This document shows, piece by piece, positions 1-8,713 of a stretch of 64,000 nucleotides of DNA. The notes below the pieces were generated by a model. It was given only the letters and a program-made list of their open reading frames with translations. It ran no database searches and was not told the DNA's origin. Every line of letters starts with the position of its first letter. Positions within the stretch are counted from its first letter, which is position 1. A program made the translations under genes and the position numbers. This DNA comes from Palsa-601 sp963801185. GTDB taxonomy: Bacteria; Actinomycetota; Acidimicrobiia; Acidimicrobiales; Bog-793. Location: assembly GCA_963801185.1 (NCBI GenBank), contig CAWDDW010000003.1, positions 1,674,001 to 1,738,000 on the forward strand, read 5' to 3'.

Positions 1-118
1 CAGGCATCGTTGTGCTCGCTCCCAGACCTGCCGCGACCGCCGACGAGGCAATCAAGCCCGTGGCAGCAAGAGCACCAGTCCGAGCACGCGTCGAAGTCTT
101 TTGCTGTTGCTTGGGCAT
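1..118 (-). CDS. collagen-like secreted protein, N-terminal end only (cut by window edge)
   Basis: The gene starts with ATG at 118 and runs off the left edge. The 39 visible residues begin MPKQQQKTSTRAR and continue into a hydrophobic GALAATGLIASS segment. They match the starts of the collagen-like genes beginning at 1623 and 3349 almost residue for residue. Those two carry a secretion signal followed by Gly-X-Y triplets, so this is a third paralogue. A GGAGG lies eight bases upstream of the start (GGAGGTTTCGCGATG read on the minus strand). Whether the collagen part survives cannot be seen. Confidence 0.8.
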   Translation of the reverse strand, partial: MPKQQQKTSTRARTGALAATGLIASSAVAAGLGASTTMP

Positions 119-159
119 CGCGAAACCTCCCCCTCGACCCAGTCGGGCCGGTCGGTGTG

Positions 160-188
160 AGCCTCACAGGGGCAAGATTCGCTGTCAA
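160..188 (-). promoter_or_regulatory. shared collagen-gene promoter, copy 1
   Basis: On the minus strand TTGACA (188-183) is followed by exactly 17 bases and then GAGGCT (165-160), preceded by TGT. The same arrangement precedes the other two collagen-like genes, at 1690-1662 and 3416-3388. The -35 is consensus and the -10 is not, so an alternative sigma factor or an activator may be involved. This is inferred from conservation in three copies. Confidence 0.5.
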
Positions 189-239
189 GGAGGGAGGGGC
201 GCACCGCGTTGGCGATCTGTCCTGGCGGACGGTGCCGCA

Positions 240-369
240 GTACCTCACAGAGGCGACGGCGTTCCCGGTGGCTACGAGGCTCGTCCCGATGACGACAGCG
301 AGCTGCCCGGTGATCGCCCAGCCGGCCGGCCCGAGGTCGATCTGGACACTGATATGCCCGGCTGCCTAC
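240..369 (-). pseudogene. remnant of the 3463-4118 secreted-protein family
   Basis: Read on the minus strand this stretch encodes a peptide with HISVQIDL near its start and ending ATGNAVASVRY. It aligns with the C-terminus of the broken gene at 3463-4118, which contains AQISLSVEI and ends ATGNAVASARY. In that copy the codon after RY is TGA; here it is TGC and the frame runs on. Both copies also share the string CTACCTGTAGGC just upstream, so one block containing this gene end and the next collagen-gene promoter was duplicated, and this copy then lost most of its gene. Confidence 0.55.
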
Positions 370-563
370 AGGTAGGTCTGCCACAGGTTGTGCCCGGTGC
401 CGCCCGTGCATGGGAGTCATAGCCGCGATCGGGGGGTGCTCTCGGCGATCCATTCCCGCATCGAGGCTCGGCGGGCGGCTATCGACGTCCTCGAGTCCGA
501 CATCACGTAGCGACCCTGTTGCGAGGGCTTGCGGCGGTGTCTGGCTCAGCGCCCATGGGCCGC
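370..563. other. no supported gene
   Basis: I see no gene that can be supported here. A short plus-strand frame from 436 to 510 has coding-like codon choice, but with only 24 residues and no recognisable family it is not called. Confidence 0.4.
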
Positions 564-1623
564 TCAGCGTGACCGGTCTTGTCGCCCTCGGCGCGTTGCG
601 CCCGCCTTGTCGAACCGGTTGCGTATTGCCAGGCCGAGCCGTTGGTCGGCCCTGCTCCCTGTCACGGCGTTGACGGTCGTCGCCGTAAGAGCCCCTGACA
701 CGTAGGCGCCCGATGTATCGGCTTCACAGATCAAGCTGATTTGGGCGCCCCGGCCTGCTGGGTACAAGAAGCCCGTGAGCGCCATGTTCCCAGCTGCAAA
801 GTTAGAAAGCTCTACCAGGTTGCTACTCGTTGAAGACTTCACTTTCCTTTGGCTCGACTGCGTCGGACTCGTGTCCTGGATATAGCACTGAACACGCACG
901 GAATGTTCGGCGAAGACCCTGATCGCGGCGTTGACGGCGTAATCGCCACCTTGCGGACTACTGATGACCGCCACCACGGTGGGAACGGGACTGCGGGAAG
1001 CTCAAGTGGACAACGGGCTCCGGCAGGTCGACGCCGTTACCGTGACCGAAGTACCCCGCGACGGCACCTCTTGCGCCTTGGGCGCCCTGGAAACCTTGAA
1101 CGCCTTGAACGCCTTGAGCGCCTTGGAAGCCCTGGTGACCCTGGAAACCTTGAGCGCCCTGGACTCCTTGGAAACCCTGAGCGCCTTGCGATCCCTGGAA
1201 ACCTTGAACGCCTTGGAAGCCTTGAGCGCCCTGGACTCCTTGGAAACCCTGAGCGCCTTGCGATCCCTGGGCGCCTTGAGATCCCTGGGAGCCCTGCGAC
1301 CCTTGGGAACCCTGAGCGCCTTGGGAGCCCTGCGCCCCCTTTGCGCCCTGCGCCCCCTTTGCGCCCTGCGGTCCCGCACTGTTCCAGCTGACACGCGTCG
1401 TCCTGCTAGCGCACTTAGGCGCCTTGTTGGCCTGCAGGTCCGACAGGACATTCGTCTTGTCGGAGTAGCAGGCGTAGAACTTTGTGGTCGTGGCAGCCCC
1501 GGCGGGCGCGATCGCGATCGCTCCCAGGCCTGCAGCCGCCGCTGACGAGGCGATCAAGCCTGTGGCCGCCAAAGCGCCAACTCGACCACGGCGGGTGGAC
1601 GTCTTGCGTTGCTGCTGAGCCAT
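564..1623 (-). pseudogene. collagen-like secreted protein, frameshifted
   Basis: From ATG at 1623 the frame encodes a basic N-terminus, a hydrophobic GALAATGLIASS segment, a short Cys-containing region (FYACYSDKTN), then about 35 uninterrupted Gly-X-Y triplets, mostly GAQ, GSQ, GFQ and GVQ. This frame stops at 958. The C-terminal globular domain resumes in another frame (977 to 564). It contains VQCYIQDTSPTQ and SLICEADTSGA, which align with the same domain in the intact paralogue at 2375-3349. The shift is near 975-1000. The protein would be exported, with a triple-helix stalk and a globular head. The triplets lack proline almost entirely and use Gln in the Y position, as bacterial collagens without hydroxyproline can. 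One indel separates this from an intact gene, so a sequence error is as likely as real loss. Confidence 0.75.
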
Positions 1624-1661
1624 TTGCTTTCTCCGTACTCAGCCCCTGGGGCCGCGTGGCC

Positions 1662-1690
1662 AGCCTCACAGGGCCGGAAACACCTGTCAA
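1662..1690 (-). promoter_or_regulatory. shared collagen-gene promoter, copy 2
   Basis: TTGACA (1690-1685), a 17-base spacer and GAGGCT (1667-1662) on the minus strand, upstream of the collagen-like gene starting at 1623. The flank GGCCACGCGGCCCCA is also shared with copy 3. Confidence 0.5.
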
Positions 1691-1762
1691 GGAGGTCTGG
1701 CGCCGGATCGACGAGCGCGAGGGCGGGCGGGGAACGGAGAGCGCCGCGGTTGGGCGGGGGGC

Positions 1763-2339
1763 TTTGACGTGCGCCACATCGGCCCCCACTCGGCCACCGT
1801 TTTCGCCCAGATCGACCTGTCGGTGCCGTTCGAAGGGGCGGCACTCTGCCGGATCGTGCGCTCGCCTCTGCGATCCTCCGAGAAGCTCGAACGGCCGTGT
1901 CACATTCCATCACTCTCCGAGTACGGGCGGGATTGGAGTCGAGGGCCAGTTCCACCGCATGGTGGGTGGGTTGTCGACGATGCACCTGCAAGCTCTCGAC
2001 TCGGTCGAGGCCAGTTCGAACGTCGCGGTGCAATGCCGCCGCTACAGCGGCATTGCCGCGAGGGTGAAGGAGGTCGACATCCAGGCGATGACCGATCCGG
2101 GCGGAGTGTCGGCCTTCGCCCGGTCGCTCAGCAACAAGTTCCACGCACCGACCCGTCGGCGATCGGCGGGGGACACTCGCCTCCATTGGGTCGCGCTACC
2201 CGACCCCAGCAGGCCGCTCAGCGCGAGCATCGCCCTCTGCCGCCCACCTGCGCCCCGTACGGCCTCTGGTGCCCCGGCCCCAAGCCCTCCGCCCCCGTCC
2301 GGTCGGGCCCTGGGCTCCGTGCGACGGGCTGGCAGGTGA
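1763..2339 (+). other. possible decayed plus-strand coding stretch
   Basis: The gap between two collagen-like genes is about 750 bases. Two plus-strand pieces have strongly G/C third positions, as real genes here do. One runs from about 1763 to 1860 (contains FDVRHIGPHS and IDLSVPFEG). The other is in a different frame from about 1936 to 2160 (contains VKEVDIQAMTDPG and FARSLSN). No family is recognised and no clean start is seen. This may be a broken gene of unknown function or chance coding character. Confidence 0.2.
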
Positions 2340-2374
2340 TAGGTGAGGTGGCGGGGTTGCGGGGACGGGGCGGC

Positions 2375-3349
2375 TCAGGCGTGCGAGCGCTTGGCGGACT
2401 TGCTGAACTTGTTCGCCGGGCGGGCAGCGGGGATCGCAGCATTCAACGAAGACGCTCGCGTCGCCGTCATCGCTACGTTGTTGACCCAGGCAGAGGTTTT
2501 AGGGCTCCCAGAGGCTTCGCAGACCACTTCGATGGTGTCGCTCGAAGAGGAGTCCCGGCTGTGCCCCGCGAATACCGCCCCGGTCACTCCTATGACACCC
2601 ATCCGAAACTGGTCGACTGACCCTTGCTGCAAGTCCTCGGCCCACGGAGTTGTGCTGCGCACGCTGCCGTGGCGACTCACAGCCTCGACTCGGCACCTCG
2701 CCCAGGTTGGAGCATAAGCCGAGATGGTGACATCGGCATTGACCGTGAAGTAGGTGCTCACGGCTGGGAATACCGCGGCAACAACTCCCGGCTTGGAGCT
2801 CAGCCGAGTCGTGAAGGCGCCAAACGAATGGTGATCACTGTACGCAGACACGGCCCCCGGTGGCCCCTGGGGGCCTGCCGCACCTTGGGCACCTTTTGCT
2901 CCCTGCGCACCTGACCCACCCTGCGCGCCTTGGGCTCCCTGGAGTCCTCGGGCGCCTTGTGCTCCCTGGAACCCCTGAGCACCGCCGCCGCCTTGTGCGC
3001 CCGCGGCACCCTGTGCTCCCTGGGCGCCGTTGGCTCCTTGCGAGCCCTTCGCACCCTGTGCCCCTGACCCACCCTGCGCGCCTTGGGCACCTTTTGCTCC
3101 CTGCGGTCCGGCCGCATTCCAGGAGATCTGGGTCTCGCCCCTGGCGCACTTCGCCCCCTTCGGGTCATACGACAGCGCGTTCGTCTTGTCGGAGTAGCAG
3201 GCGTAGAGCTTCGTAGCTGTGGCGGCCCCAGCAGGCATCGTCGCGATCGCTCCCAGTCCTGCGGCCGCCGCCGACGAGGCGATCAATCCAGTGGCTGCGA
3301 GAGCGCCTGCCCGAGCGCGAGCCGAAGTCTTTCGGTGTTGCTCGGCCAT
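2375..3349 (-). CDS. collagen-like secreted protein with C-terminal globular domain
   Basis: This 324-residue protein is the intact member of the collagen-like array. Residues 1-45 form a signal region (GALAATGLIASS, then AGAATATK). Next comes a short linker with two Cys (YACYSD and AKCARGE), then about 29 Gly-X-Y triplets around residues 80-168 (GAQ, GAK, GGS, ending GPQGPPG). A beta-rich head of about 150 residues follows, with Cys in WARCRVEA and EVVCEASG. By analogy with bacterial collagen-like proteins it is probably a trimeric surface or released protein; that is inference. The start at 3349 follows GGAGGTTTCGCT. Its promoter, signal region and head are shared with the neighbours on either side. 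Confidence 0.85.
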   Translation of the reverse strand: MAEQHRKTSARARAGALAATGLIASSAAAAGLGAIATMPAGAATATKLYACYSDKTNALSYDPKGAKCARGETQISWNAAGPQGAKGAQGAQGGSGAQGAKGSQGANGAQGAQGAAGAQGGGGAQGFQGAQGARGLQGAQGAQGGSGAQGAKGAQGAAGPQGPPGAVSAYSDHHSFGAFTTRLSSKPGVVAAVFPAVSTYFTVNADVTISAYAPTWARCRVEAVSRHGSVRSTTPWAEDLQQGSVDQFRMGVIGVTGAVFAGHSRDSSSSDTIEVVCEASGSPKTSAWVNNVAMTATRASSLNAAIPAARPANKFSKSAKRSHA

Positions 3350-3387
3350 AGCGAAACCTCCCCTTCGGCCCGTGGGGCCGCGTGGCC

Positions 3388-3416
3388 AGCCTCACAGTGC
3401 CTGAATCGCCTGTCAA
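3388..3416 (-). promoter_or_regulatory. shared collagen-gene promoter, copy 3
   Basis: TTGACA (3416-3411), 17 bases, then GAGGCT (3393-3388) on the minus strand, 38 bases upstream of the start codon at 3349. This is the third copy of the same arrangement. Confidence 0.5.
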
Positions 3417-3462
3417 GGAGGGCGGGCGCACCGCGTTTGCGATCTGTCCTCGCGACGGGGCC

Positions 3463-4118
3463 TCAGTACCTCGCCGAGGCGACGGCGTTGCCCGTGGCTT
3501 GGATCGAGACGAAGCCACCCGTCGTGACCGTGGCGGCACCGATCTCGACGCTGAGACTGATCTGTGCGGCTCCGTGGATCTGCACGAGGGCAGAGAGGAA
3601 GTTGGCGGCTCCGAGGCCGGCTGGTATGAAGCGGTGTCGAAGTCGACCACGGTGACGACCCCGCCCGGACCGACAGCGACGTTCGATGCCGCCAGGAACT
3701 GCTCGGTGCTCGTGGCAACTGCGCCCTCGATCGCTGCGGTGACGGCCTGGCCGGTCAAGGCCAAGGGGTAGGTGACGGTCGGCCTGCCACCGCCCGCGGC
3801 GTAGAAGTCGGCCTACAGGTAGGTGAGTGCCGCGGCGGCAGGCGTCGCCGACCCTCCCGGCGGGACCGACATCGTGAAGGGGAGGCCCACCGCGGTCGGC
3901 ACGAGAAGGTCGGCGGTGTACGGCTGCAGCGTGACGACGCCGTTGCCTGTGTTCACCGACGCCGGCCACGGTGAGACGTTCGAGAGCACGGCGCAGCCGC
4001 ACGGGTTGCCCTGCGGGAGAGGCAGCGAGCCCGTGCTCGCCGCGGTGACGGTGACGGGCGGCTGCGTTAGAGCAACTGGTTTGTTGGTCTCCGGCGCGGC
4101 CGGGTTGTAGCCGCTCAC
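3463..4118 (-). pseudogene. secreted beta-rich protein of unknown family, broken
   Basis: The minus-strand frame from GTG at 4118 (GAGG six bases upstream) encodes a Pro/Thr/Val-rich sequence (PPVTVTAASTG, PFTMSVPPGG). It meets an in-frame TAG at 3815-3813, continues in the same frame (ALTGQAVTAAIEG, GGVVTVVDFD), shifts frame near 3620 and ends with ATGNAVASARY then TGA at 3463. The TAG lies in CTACCTGTAGGC, a string also present in the remnant at 240-369, so the stop predates the duplication and is unlikely to be a read error. The reading may also extend upstream of 4118 for about 20 codons without a start. No family is recognised. Confidence 0.5.
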
Positions 4119-4232
4119 CGGGAGCCTCGCGTACTGCTCGGCTGCGTCTGAGAGAGGGACTTCGTCGGCAACTCTCGCCTCCTAAAAGGTCGAAGGGTCC
4201 CGACTGGGCAAGGGTCCACTCATCCAGTGGCG

Positions 4233-4257
4233 GCGTCCCATGAGTTGGTGTAATTCG
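4233..4257 (+). repeat. IS256-type left terminal inverted repeat
   Basis: The 25 bases from 4233 begin GCGTCCCATGAG and include GGTGTAA. They match the reverse complement of 5515-5539 at 19 of 25 positions. No obvious 8-bp target duplication flanks the two ends. Confidence 0.6.
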
Positions 4258-4337
4258 CGCAGAGGGTCCATCACGTAGCGGACCACCGGAGTGATTCTCG
4301 ACGTGTCCGGCAAGACACGACAAAGGAGATCACCCCA

Positions 4338-5478
4338 GTGGCCCAGCACGATTTTGACCCCTACGCGCTTCTCGAGACACTTCGCTCGGGCGGCGGCGAC
4401 GTCGATCTGATCCGCACGAGCGTCGAGCTCGTCCTCCAGGCACTCATCGACGCGGAGGCGACCGGCGTCATCGGCGCCGCGCCGCACGAACGCTCCGACG
4501 AGCGCACCAACTACCGCAACGGCCATCGGCCGCGCCTGCTCAGCACCAAGGCCGGCGACATCGAGCTCAAGATCCCGAAGCTGCGTCAGGGCTCGTTCTT
4601 CCCCCAGATCCTCGAGCGCCGGCGCCGCATCGGGGATCTCCAAGTCCGAGGTGCCGAGGATCTGTGCCGAGCTCGACAAGGAGATGGAGGCCTTCAGGAC
4701 GCGTCGGCTCGACCACGTCTCTTTCCCCCACTTGTACTGCGACGCCACCTACGTAAAGGCCCGTGTCCGGGGCCGGGTGGTGTCGCGCGCAGTCGTCGTG
4801 GTCACCGGCGTGGCCGAAGACGGCAACCGCGAGGTGCTCGGGGTCGACGTCGGGGACTCCGAGGACGGCACCTTTTGGACGGCGTTCCTGCGCGGCCTTC
4901 GAGAGCGCGGGCTAAGTGGCGTCCGTCTCGTCATCTCCGACCACCACCTCGGGCTGAAAGAGGCGATCGGCAAGGTCTTCATCGGAGCGTCCTGGCAGCG
5001 CTGCCGGGTGCACTTTCTGCGCAACGCGCTCTCGAGCGTCCCGAAGGCCAAGACCCAGATGGTCGCTGCCGCGATCCGCACGATCTTCGCCCAGCCCGAC
5101 GCCGCCCACGTCGCCCAGCAGCTCGACGTCGTCGCCGACACGCTCAGCTTCACCCTGGGCGAAGTGTCCACGCTGCTCGTCGAGGCGAAGGAGGACCTCA
5201 TCGCGTTCTCGTCCTTCCCGATGGCGCACTGGCCGAAGCTCTGGTCGACGAACCCGCTCGAGCGCGTGAACGCCGAGATCAAGCGCCGCACCAACGTCGT
5301 CGGCATCTTCCCGAACGACGCGTCGGTCATGCGGCTCGTGACCGCCGTCCTCGTCGAGCAGCACGACGAGTGGCAGGTCGCGGAGCGCCGCTACCTCTCC
5401 GAGGAGTCGATGGCCCTCATCGATCAGCCGGTCGAGAAGCTCGAGGAGAGGGGGGTGTCGCTCACGATCACGGCCTGA
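4338..5478 (+). pseudogene. IS256-family (mutator-type) transposase, deleted and frameshifted
   Basis: GTG at 4338 follows AAAGGAG. The first frame gives the family's N-terminal part (NYRNGHRPR, IPKLRQGSFFPQ, ILERRRRI) and then jumps, near 4633, into the frame of SEVPRICAELDKE. Normal IS256 proteins have about 30 residues between those two motifs, so a stretch of roughly 90 bases plus a frame change is missing. The catalytic domain after the junction is intact. It has the first Asp in YCDATYVKAR, the second in VISDHHLGLKEAI, and Glu in NPLERVNAEIKRR, and it ends at TGA 5478. Because the helix-turn-helix side is lost, the enzyme should be inactive. Confidence 0.85.
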
Positions 5479-5514
5479 AAGACTTACCCAGCGTCGAGGT
5501 CACTCCGACTCGGC

Positions 5515-5539
5515 CGATTTACACCTCTTGGTGGGACGC
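5515..5539 (-). repeat. IS256-type right terminal inverted repeat
   Basis: The partner of 4233-4257. Its reverse complement begins GCGTCCCACCAAG and includes GGTGTAA. It begins 36 bases beyond the transposase stop codon. Confidence 0.6.
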
Positions 5540-5693
5540 GATCACGGGTCGAGCGCGCCAGCCCCGCTGCTCCAGTAGGAAGTCGGGTCCTTAGCCCCGA
5601 AGCCTTCAGGAGATACTGGACTAGGCCGTACCTGGAAGCACAGGGTGATCGGCACCCAGGCGCTGGGTTGCCGACCCGACTGAGGAGGCGGCC

Positions 5694-6795
5694 ATGGAGC
5701 GCCAGAAGATCGAAAACGAAACCAACAGCGAAGCCTCCCCGACCACGCGGCGGGCGATCCTGCTCGGAGGCGCTGCCGGTCTCGCGACCGTCGCCGCGGT
5801 GAGCCTTGCCAAGGTCTCTCCGGCAGGGGCGGCCTCGGGAGACGACATGGTGCTCGGCGATCTCAATAACGCCGGTGAGGATGAGACCAACCTAATCTCG
5901 TCGACCGGAGGGGCGACGCTTGGCCTCATCAACACGGGTGGAGGATGGTCCTTATGGGCCTCCGACAACGGCGATGGCGAGTGGGGGGACAGGCAGGGGT
6001 GGCAGTCCTATTTTCGCAGCCGCCTACAGCTCGTCCAACGCTTCGCCGGCGGTGAAGGTGTTGAACTACGGCGAGAACAGTGCCGTCCTGGCCGAGATCG
6101 ACAACGCGTCGAACGGTAATCCGGCGGTGTTCGCCACTACCACTGGAGGAGGCGCCGCTGTCTTGGGCACCGACCAAGGAGCCGGTACCGGTCCGGGCGT
6201 GTTCGGATCCCTGATGAACGCGGCCAACGCTTCGCCGGCGGTGGAGGCGGCGACGAGCGGAACCGGGCAAGCCCTGCACGCTTCCATCGCGAACGCCTCA
6301 AGCTCCGCGTCGGCGGTCTCCGCCACCACGAACGGGACGGGCAATGCCGTCAACGGCTCGATCACGAACGCCGCGAGCACCCAATCGGCCGTCGTCGGCG
6401 GCACGAAGGGGAGCGGCGCGGGCGTCTACGGCAGCTCGTCGAATTCCTCGGGCCGCGGGGTCATGGGCCAGGGGACGGACGGGGCGTCGGGCCTCTACGG
6501 CGAGAGCGACACTGGGGTAGGCGTCTACGCCCAGAGCACCTCGGGCGACGCCCTGAAGGTCGTCGGCAAGGTCACGTTCTCGAGGAGCGGCCTTTCGACC
6601 ATCGCGGCTAGCAAGAAGAGCGTCAAGGTCACTCTGGCAGACGTCACAACGTCGTCAATGATCCTCGCAACGCTGCAGACCGCTGCCAGTGCGATCGCGG
6701 TGGCCAATGCCGTTTCGGCCGCGGGGTCCTTCACGATCAACCTGACTGCAGCTCCCACGAGAGAGGTGAAGGTCGCCTGGATGGTGCTCGGGTAA
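5694..6795 (+). pseudogene. Tat-exported Gly/Ala/Ser-rich repeat protein, frameshifted
   Basis: ATG at 5694 follows GAGGAGG. The N-terminus has a twin-arginine signal (TTRRAILLGGAAGL, cleavage near SPAGAAS). The first frame is lost near 5985, at a run of six G followed by acaggcagggg, and the protein resumes one frame over to a TAA at 6795. The body is built of degenerate repeats around ASPAVxAxTxGxG and GxGVYGxSxxxG, a pattern seen in many actinobacterial exported proteins and resembling phage tail-fibre repeats. The C-terminus (KVVGKVTFSRSG, VKVAWMVLG) is a compact beta domain. The role is unknown; a cell-surface or released structural protein is likely. A one-base insertion in the G run would explain the shift. 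Confidence 0.65.
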
Positions 6796-6881
6796 GAACA
6801 ACCGATCACCCCCCTCAGCCCACCCTCGCGCTCGTCGCTGCGACGACCCGCTCTTGTCCCGCGGTGATCCAGCGCCGCTAA

Positions 6882-7286
6882 GTGCTATGGGACGGCACCG
6901 AGGACGGCGTCAAGGTCGAGGATCTGTCAGTGATCAAACAAACGTCGCTCAGCTCCCCGAAGGGGGCTTCCCGTGAGGACGTCGCGCTGCTCGACAACGC
7001 CGCGATGACGTAGAGCTCCAAAACGAATGAGCTCTCGGTGTCCTCAAGCTCTGCCGGTATCGTCACCGGCTCGGCGACAGTGAGTGGTGGAGCGCCGAGG
7101 ACGGTCACCGAGACCTGCGTCTTCGACAAGAAATCGTACAAGTTGTCGTCGACCAGGAACTCCACGCCCGCGACCTACACGAGCGCGGCCGGCAAGGAGC
7201 TGGTCGGCCACACGCTGCTGGGCGGCAACCTCACAGTCACGACACATTCGACTGCCGCGGGCTTCGATGTAGTAACCGTCTCATGA
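6882..7286 (+). pseudogene. unknown small protein, interrupted by TAG
   Basis: A single frame runs from GTG 6882 (VLWDGTEDGVKVEDLS) through an in-frame TAG at 7011-7013, then on through SSSAGIVTGSATVSG and FDKKSYKLSSTRN to TGA at 7286. Codon usage on both sides of the TAG is coding-like. The second half is Ser/Thr-rich and beta-like. I recognise no family. No good ribosome binding site precedes 6882, so the true gene may begin elsewhere or this may be a remnant. Confidence 0.3.
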
Positions 7287-7774
7287 CGTGACCGCGGGCG
7301 GCCCAACGGTCGCTCAAGTCGACCACCCGGCCACGGCACGGCTGGCGTTGAGATTCCGGCGAAGCTCGGACTGTTGTTCGTATCCGTGGCACCAGCTGCA
7401 CCTGATCGGATGATCAGCGGCAACGCGATGGTTCCTGGAGGACGACTGGTTGCGCATCGTCGAGCTCACGGCCCGCCATTCGGATCTCGGCTGGGGACCG
7501 TCGACGCCTCGGCCGTCACTGCGGCCGAGCGACTCGCGGGCTGAGATCGCAACACTGGACGGACGATACTTCGGCCGACTCGCGCCGCCGCCTTCGAGCT
7601 GCTCCCTTAGTGCGCGATCGTCCGGTGCCATCTCCGAGGTCGCCGACTACATCTTCGAGACCGCCACTACGGTCAGAGACCGGCGCAGCGGTCGTCGTAC
7701 AAAGCGACCGGTCATTAGCGTCATGGCGGTTCACAGCAGCACGAATGAGGGCTTGCCAACTGAAAGGAGAACGC
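7287..7774. other. no supported gene
   Basis: About 490 bases without a recognisable product. A plus-strand open frame from 7450 overlaps the next gene's start but has poor coding character. Confidence 0.4.
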
Positions 7775-8713
7775 GTGCCCGAGCGTGAGCTTCCCTGGCC
7801 ACTCCGCTACCTGGTCGATGCCGACGGACATGACACGGGGTTCGCGATGCTGCGAGGCCCGATCAGACCAGACGAGCACGATGCCTTCGACGAAATGTTG
7901 GCGAATCACCGCATGATCGGCTTCACGCACCACGGCTGGTTCCCGCTGCTGCACCCGGCGTACCAGCCGATGACGGCCGACACCGATCCCCGATCCGGCT
8001 TGGAACGAGCGGAGGTGCGATCATGCGAGGCCTGGTGTCACTGCTTCCGGAGACCGGAGGAGTATTTGCCACCCGGCAAGCCCAGTTGGCTCGTGAGCGG
8101 ATCTGACTGGGTCGACGCCGGCGAGGTCACCGGTTGGGCCTACCAAGACGGGGGCAAGCCGGCGAAGCAGTGGGACGTCATCTATTGCTGCCTCAACAAC
8201 TGGCACCACGAGGTCCGAAAGAACTGGTCCCTCGCCAAGGTCTGCGTCGAGGTCCTCGTCCGTGAGCTCGGGTTCTCCGCGCTGCTCATCGGTCGTGCCG
8301 GCATACCGGACGTGCCCAGATCGTCCAACGTCGACGTACGCACCAACCTCTCGTGGCCCCAGCTGCTGGCACACACGGCCGCCTCACGAATGGCGTTGCT
8401 GCCCAACGTCTTCGACCCTTCGCCGAGAGTCTTGGCGGAGGCCATCGCGCTGGATGTGCCGGTCCTCGTCAATGCCGACATCCTCGGCGGCTGGAAGTAC
8501 CTGAACGACGCCACAGGGCGTACGTTCTCCGACGAGACCGAGCTGGTCGATGGCGCGATGGCCTGTCTGACGGACGCACTGAGCCCCCAGGCATGGTGGC
8601 TCGAGCGCTACGGGCAGGACGTGAGCTCGCGCCGGCTTGCCGGCCACCTCCGAACGTTGGGTGGTGTTGACGACCTTGAATACGCGTTTCCGACGGACTG
8701 GTTGCGCAAATGA
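7775..8713 (+). CDS. glycosyltransferase-like protein (GT-B type, tentative)
   Basis: I choose GTG at 7775 because AAGGAGA stands five bases upstream and the conserved-looking protein starts at MPERELPWPLRYL. The product has 312 residues. The N-terminal half is rich in Trp and His (HHGWFPLLHPAY, EAWCHCFRRPE). The C-terminal half has a sugar-nucleotide-binding look: SRMALLPNVFDPSPR, then LAEAIALDVPVLVN and a Gly-rich turn, as in GT4-type enzymes where a Glu-x7-Glu region contacts the donor. The family match is weak and the acceptor unknown. Its stop overlaps the next start (ATGA), so it is translationally coupled to the LRV-repeat gene. Confidence 0.55.
   Translation: MPERELPWPLRYLVDADGHDTGFAMLRGPIRPDEHDAFDEMLANHRMIGFTHHGWFPLLHPAYQPMTADTDPRSGLERAEVRSCEAWCHCFRRPEEYLPPGKPSWLVSGSDWVDAGEVTGWAYQDGGKPAKQWDVIYCCLNNWHHEVRKNWSLAKVCVEVLVRELGFSALLIGRAGIPDVPRSSNVDVRTNLSWPQLLAHTAASRMALLPNVFDPSPRVLAEAIALDVPVLVNADILGGWKYLNDATGRTFSDETELVDGAMACLTDALSPQAWWLERYGQDVSSRRLAGHLRTLGGVDDLEYAFPTDWLRK

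Larger units (their letters stand above)
4233..5539 (+). mobile_element. IS256-family insertion sequence, non-autonomous
   Basis: The element is about 1.3 kb, bounded by imperfect 25-bp inverted repeats at 4233-4257 and 5515-5539. It encodes one IS256-type transposase that is internally deleted and frameshifted. The size is typical of the family. No clear direct repeat is visible outside the ends, suggesting an old insertion or later rearrangement. It sits just upstream of the broken secreted-protein gene at 3463-4118 and may have removed that gene's original 5' end. Confidence 0.7.

Noticed and set aside
436..510. Short plus-strand coding-like frame (contains AIHSRIEARRAAIDVL)
   Set aside because: Only 24 residues, no recognised family and no ribosome binding site.
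849..1391. Plus-strand Leu/Gly/Pro-rich repeat protein opposite the collagen-like gene
   Set aside because: It is the antisense shadow of Gly-X-Y codons. The minus strand has the signal peptide, ribosome binding site and homologous head.
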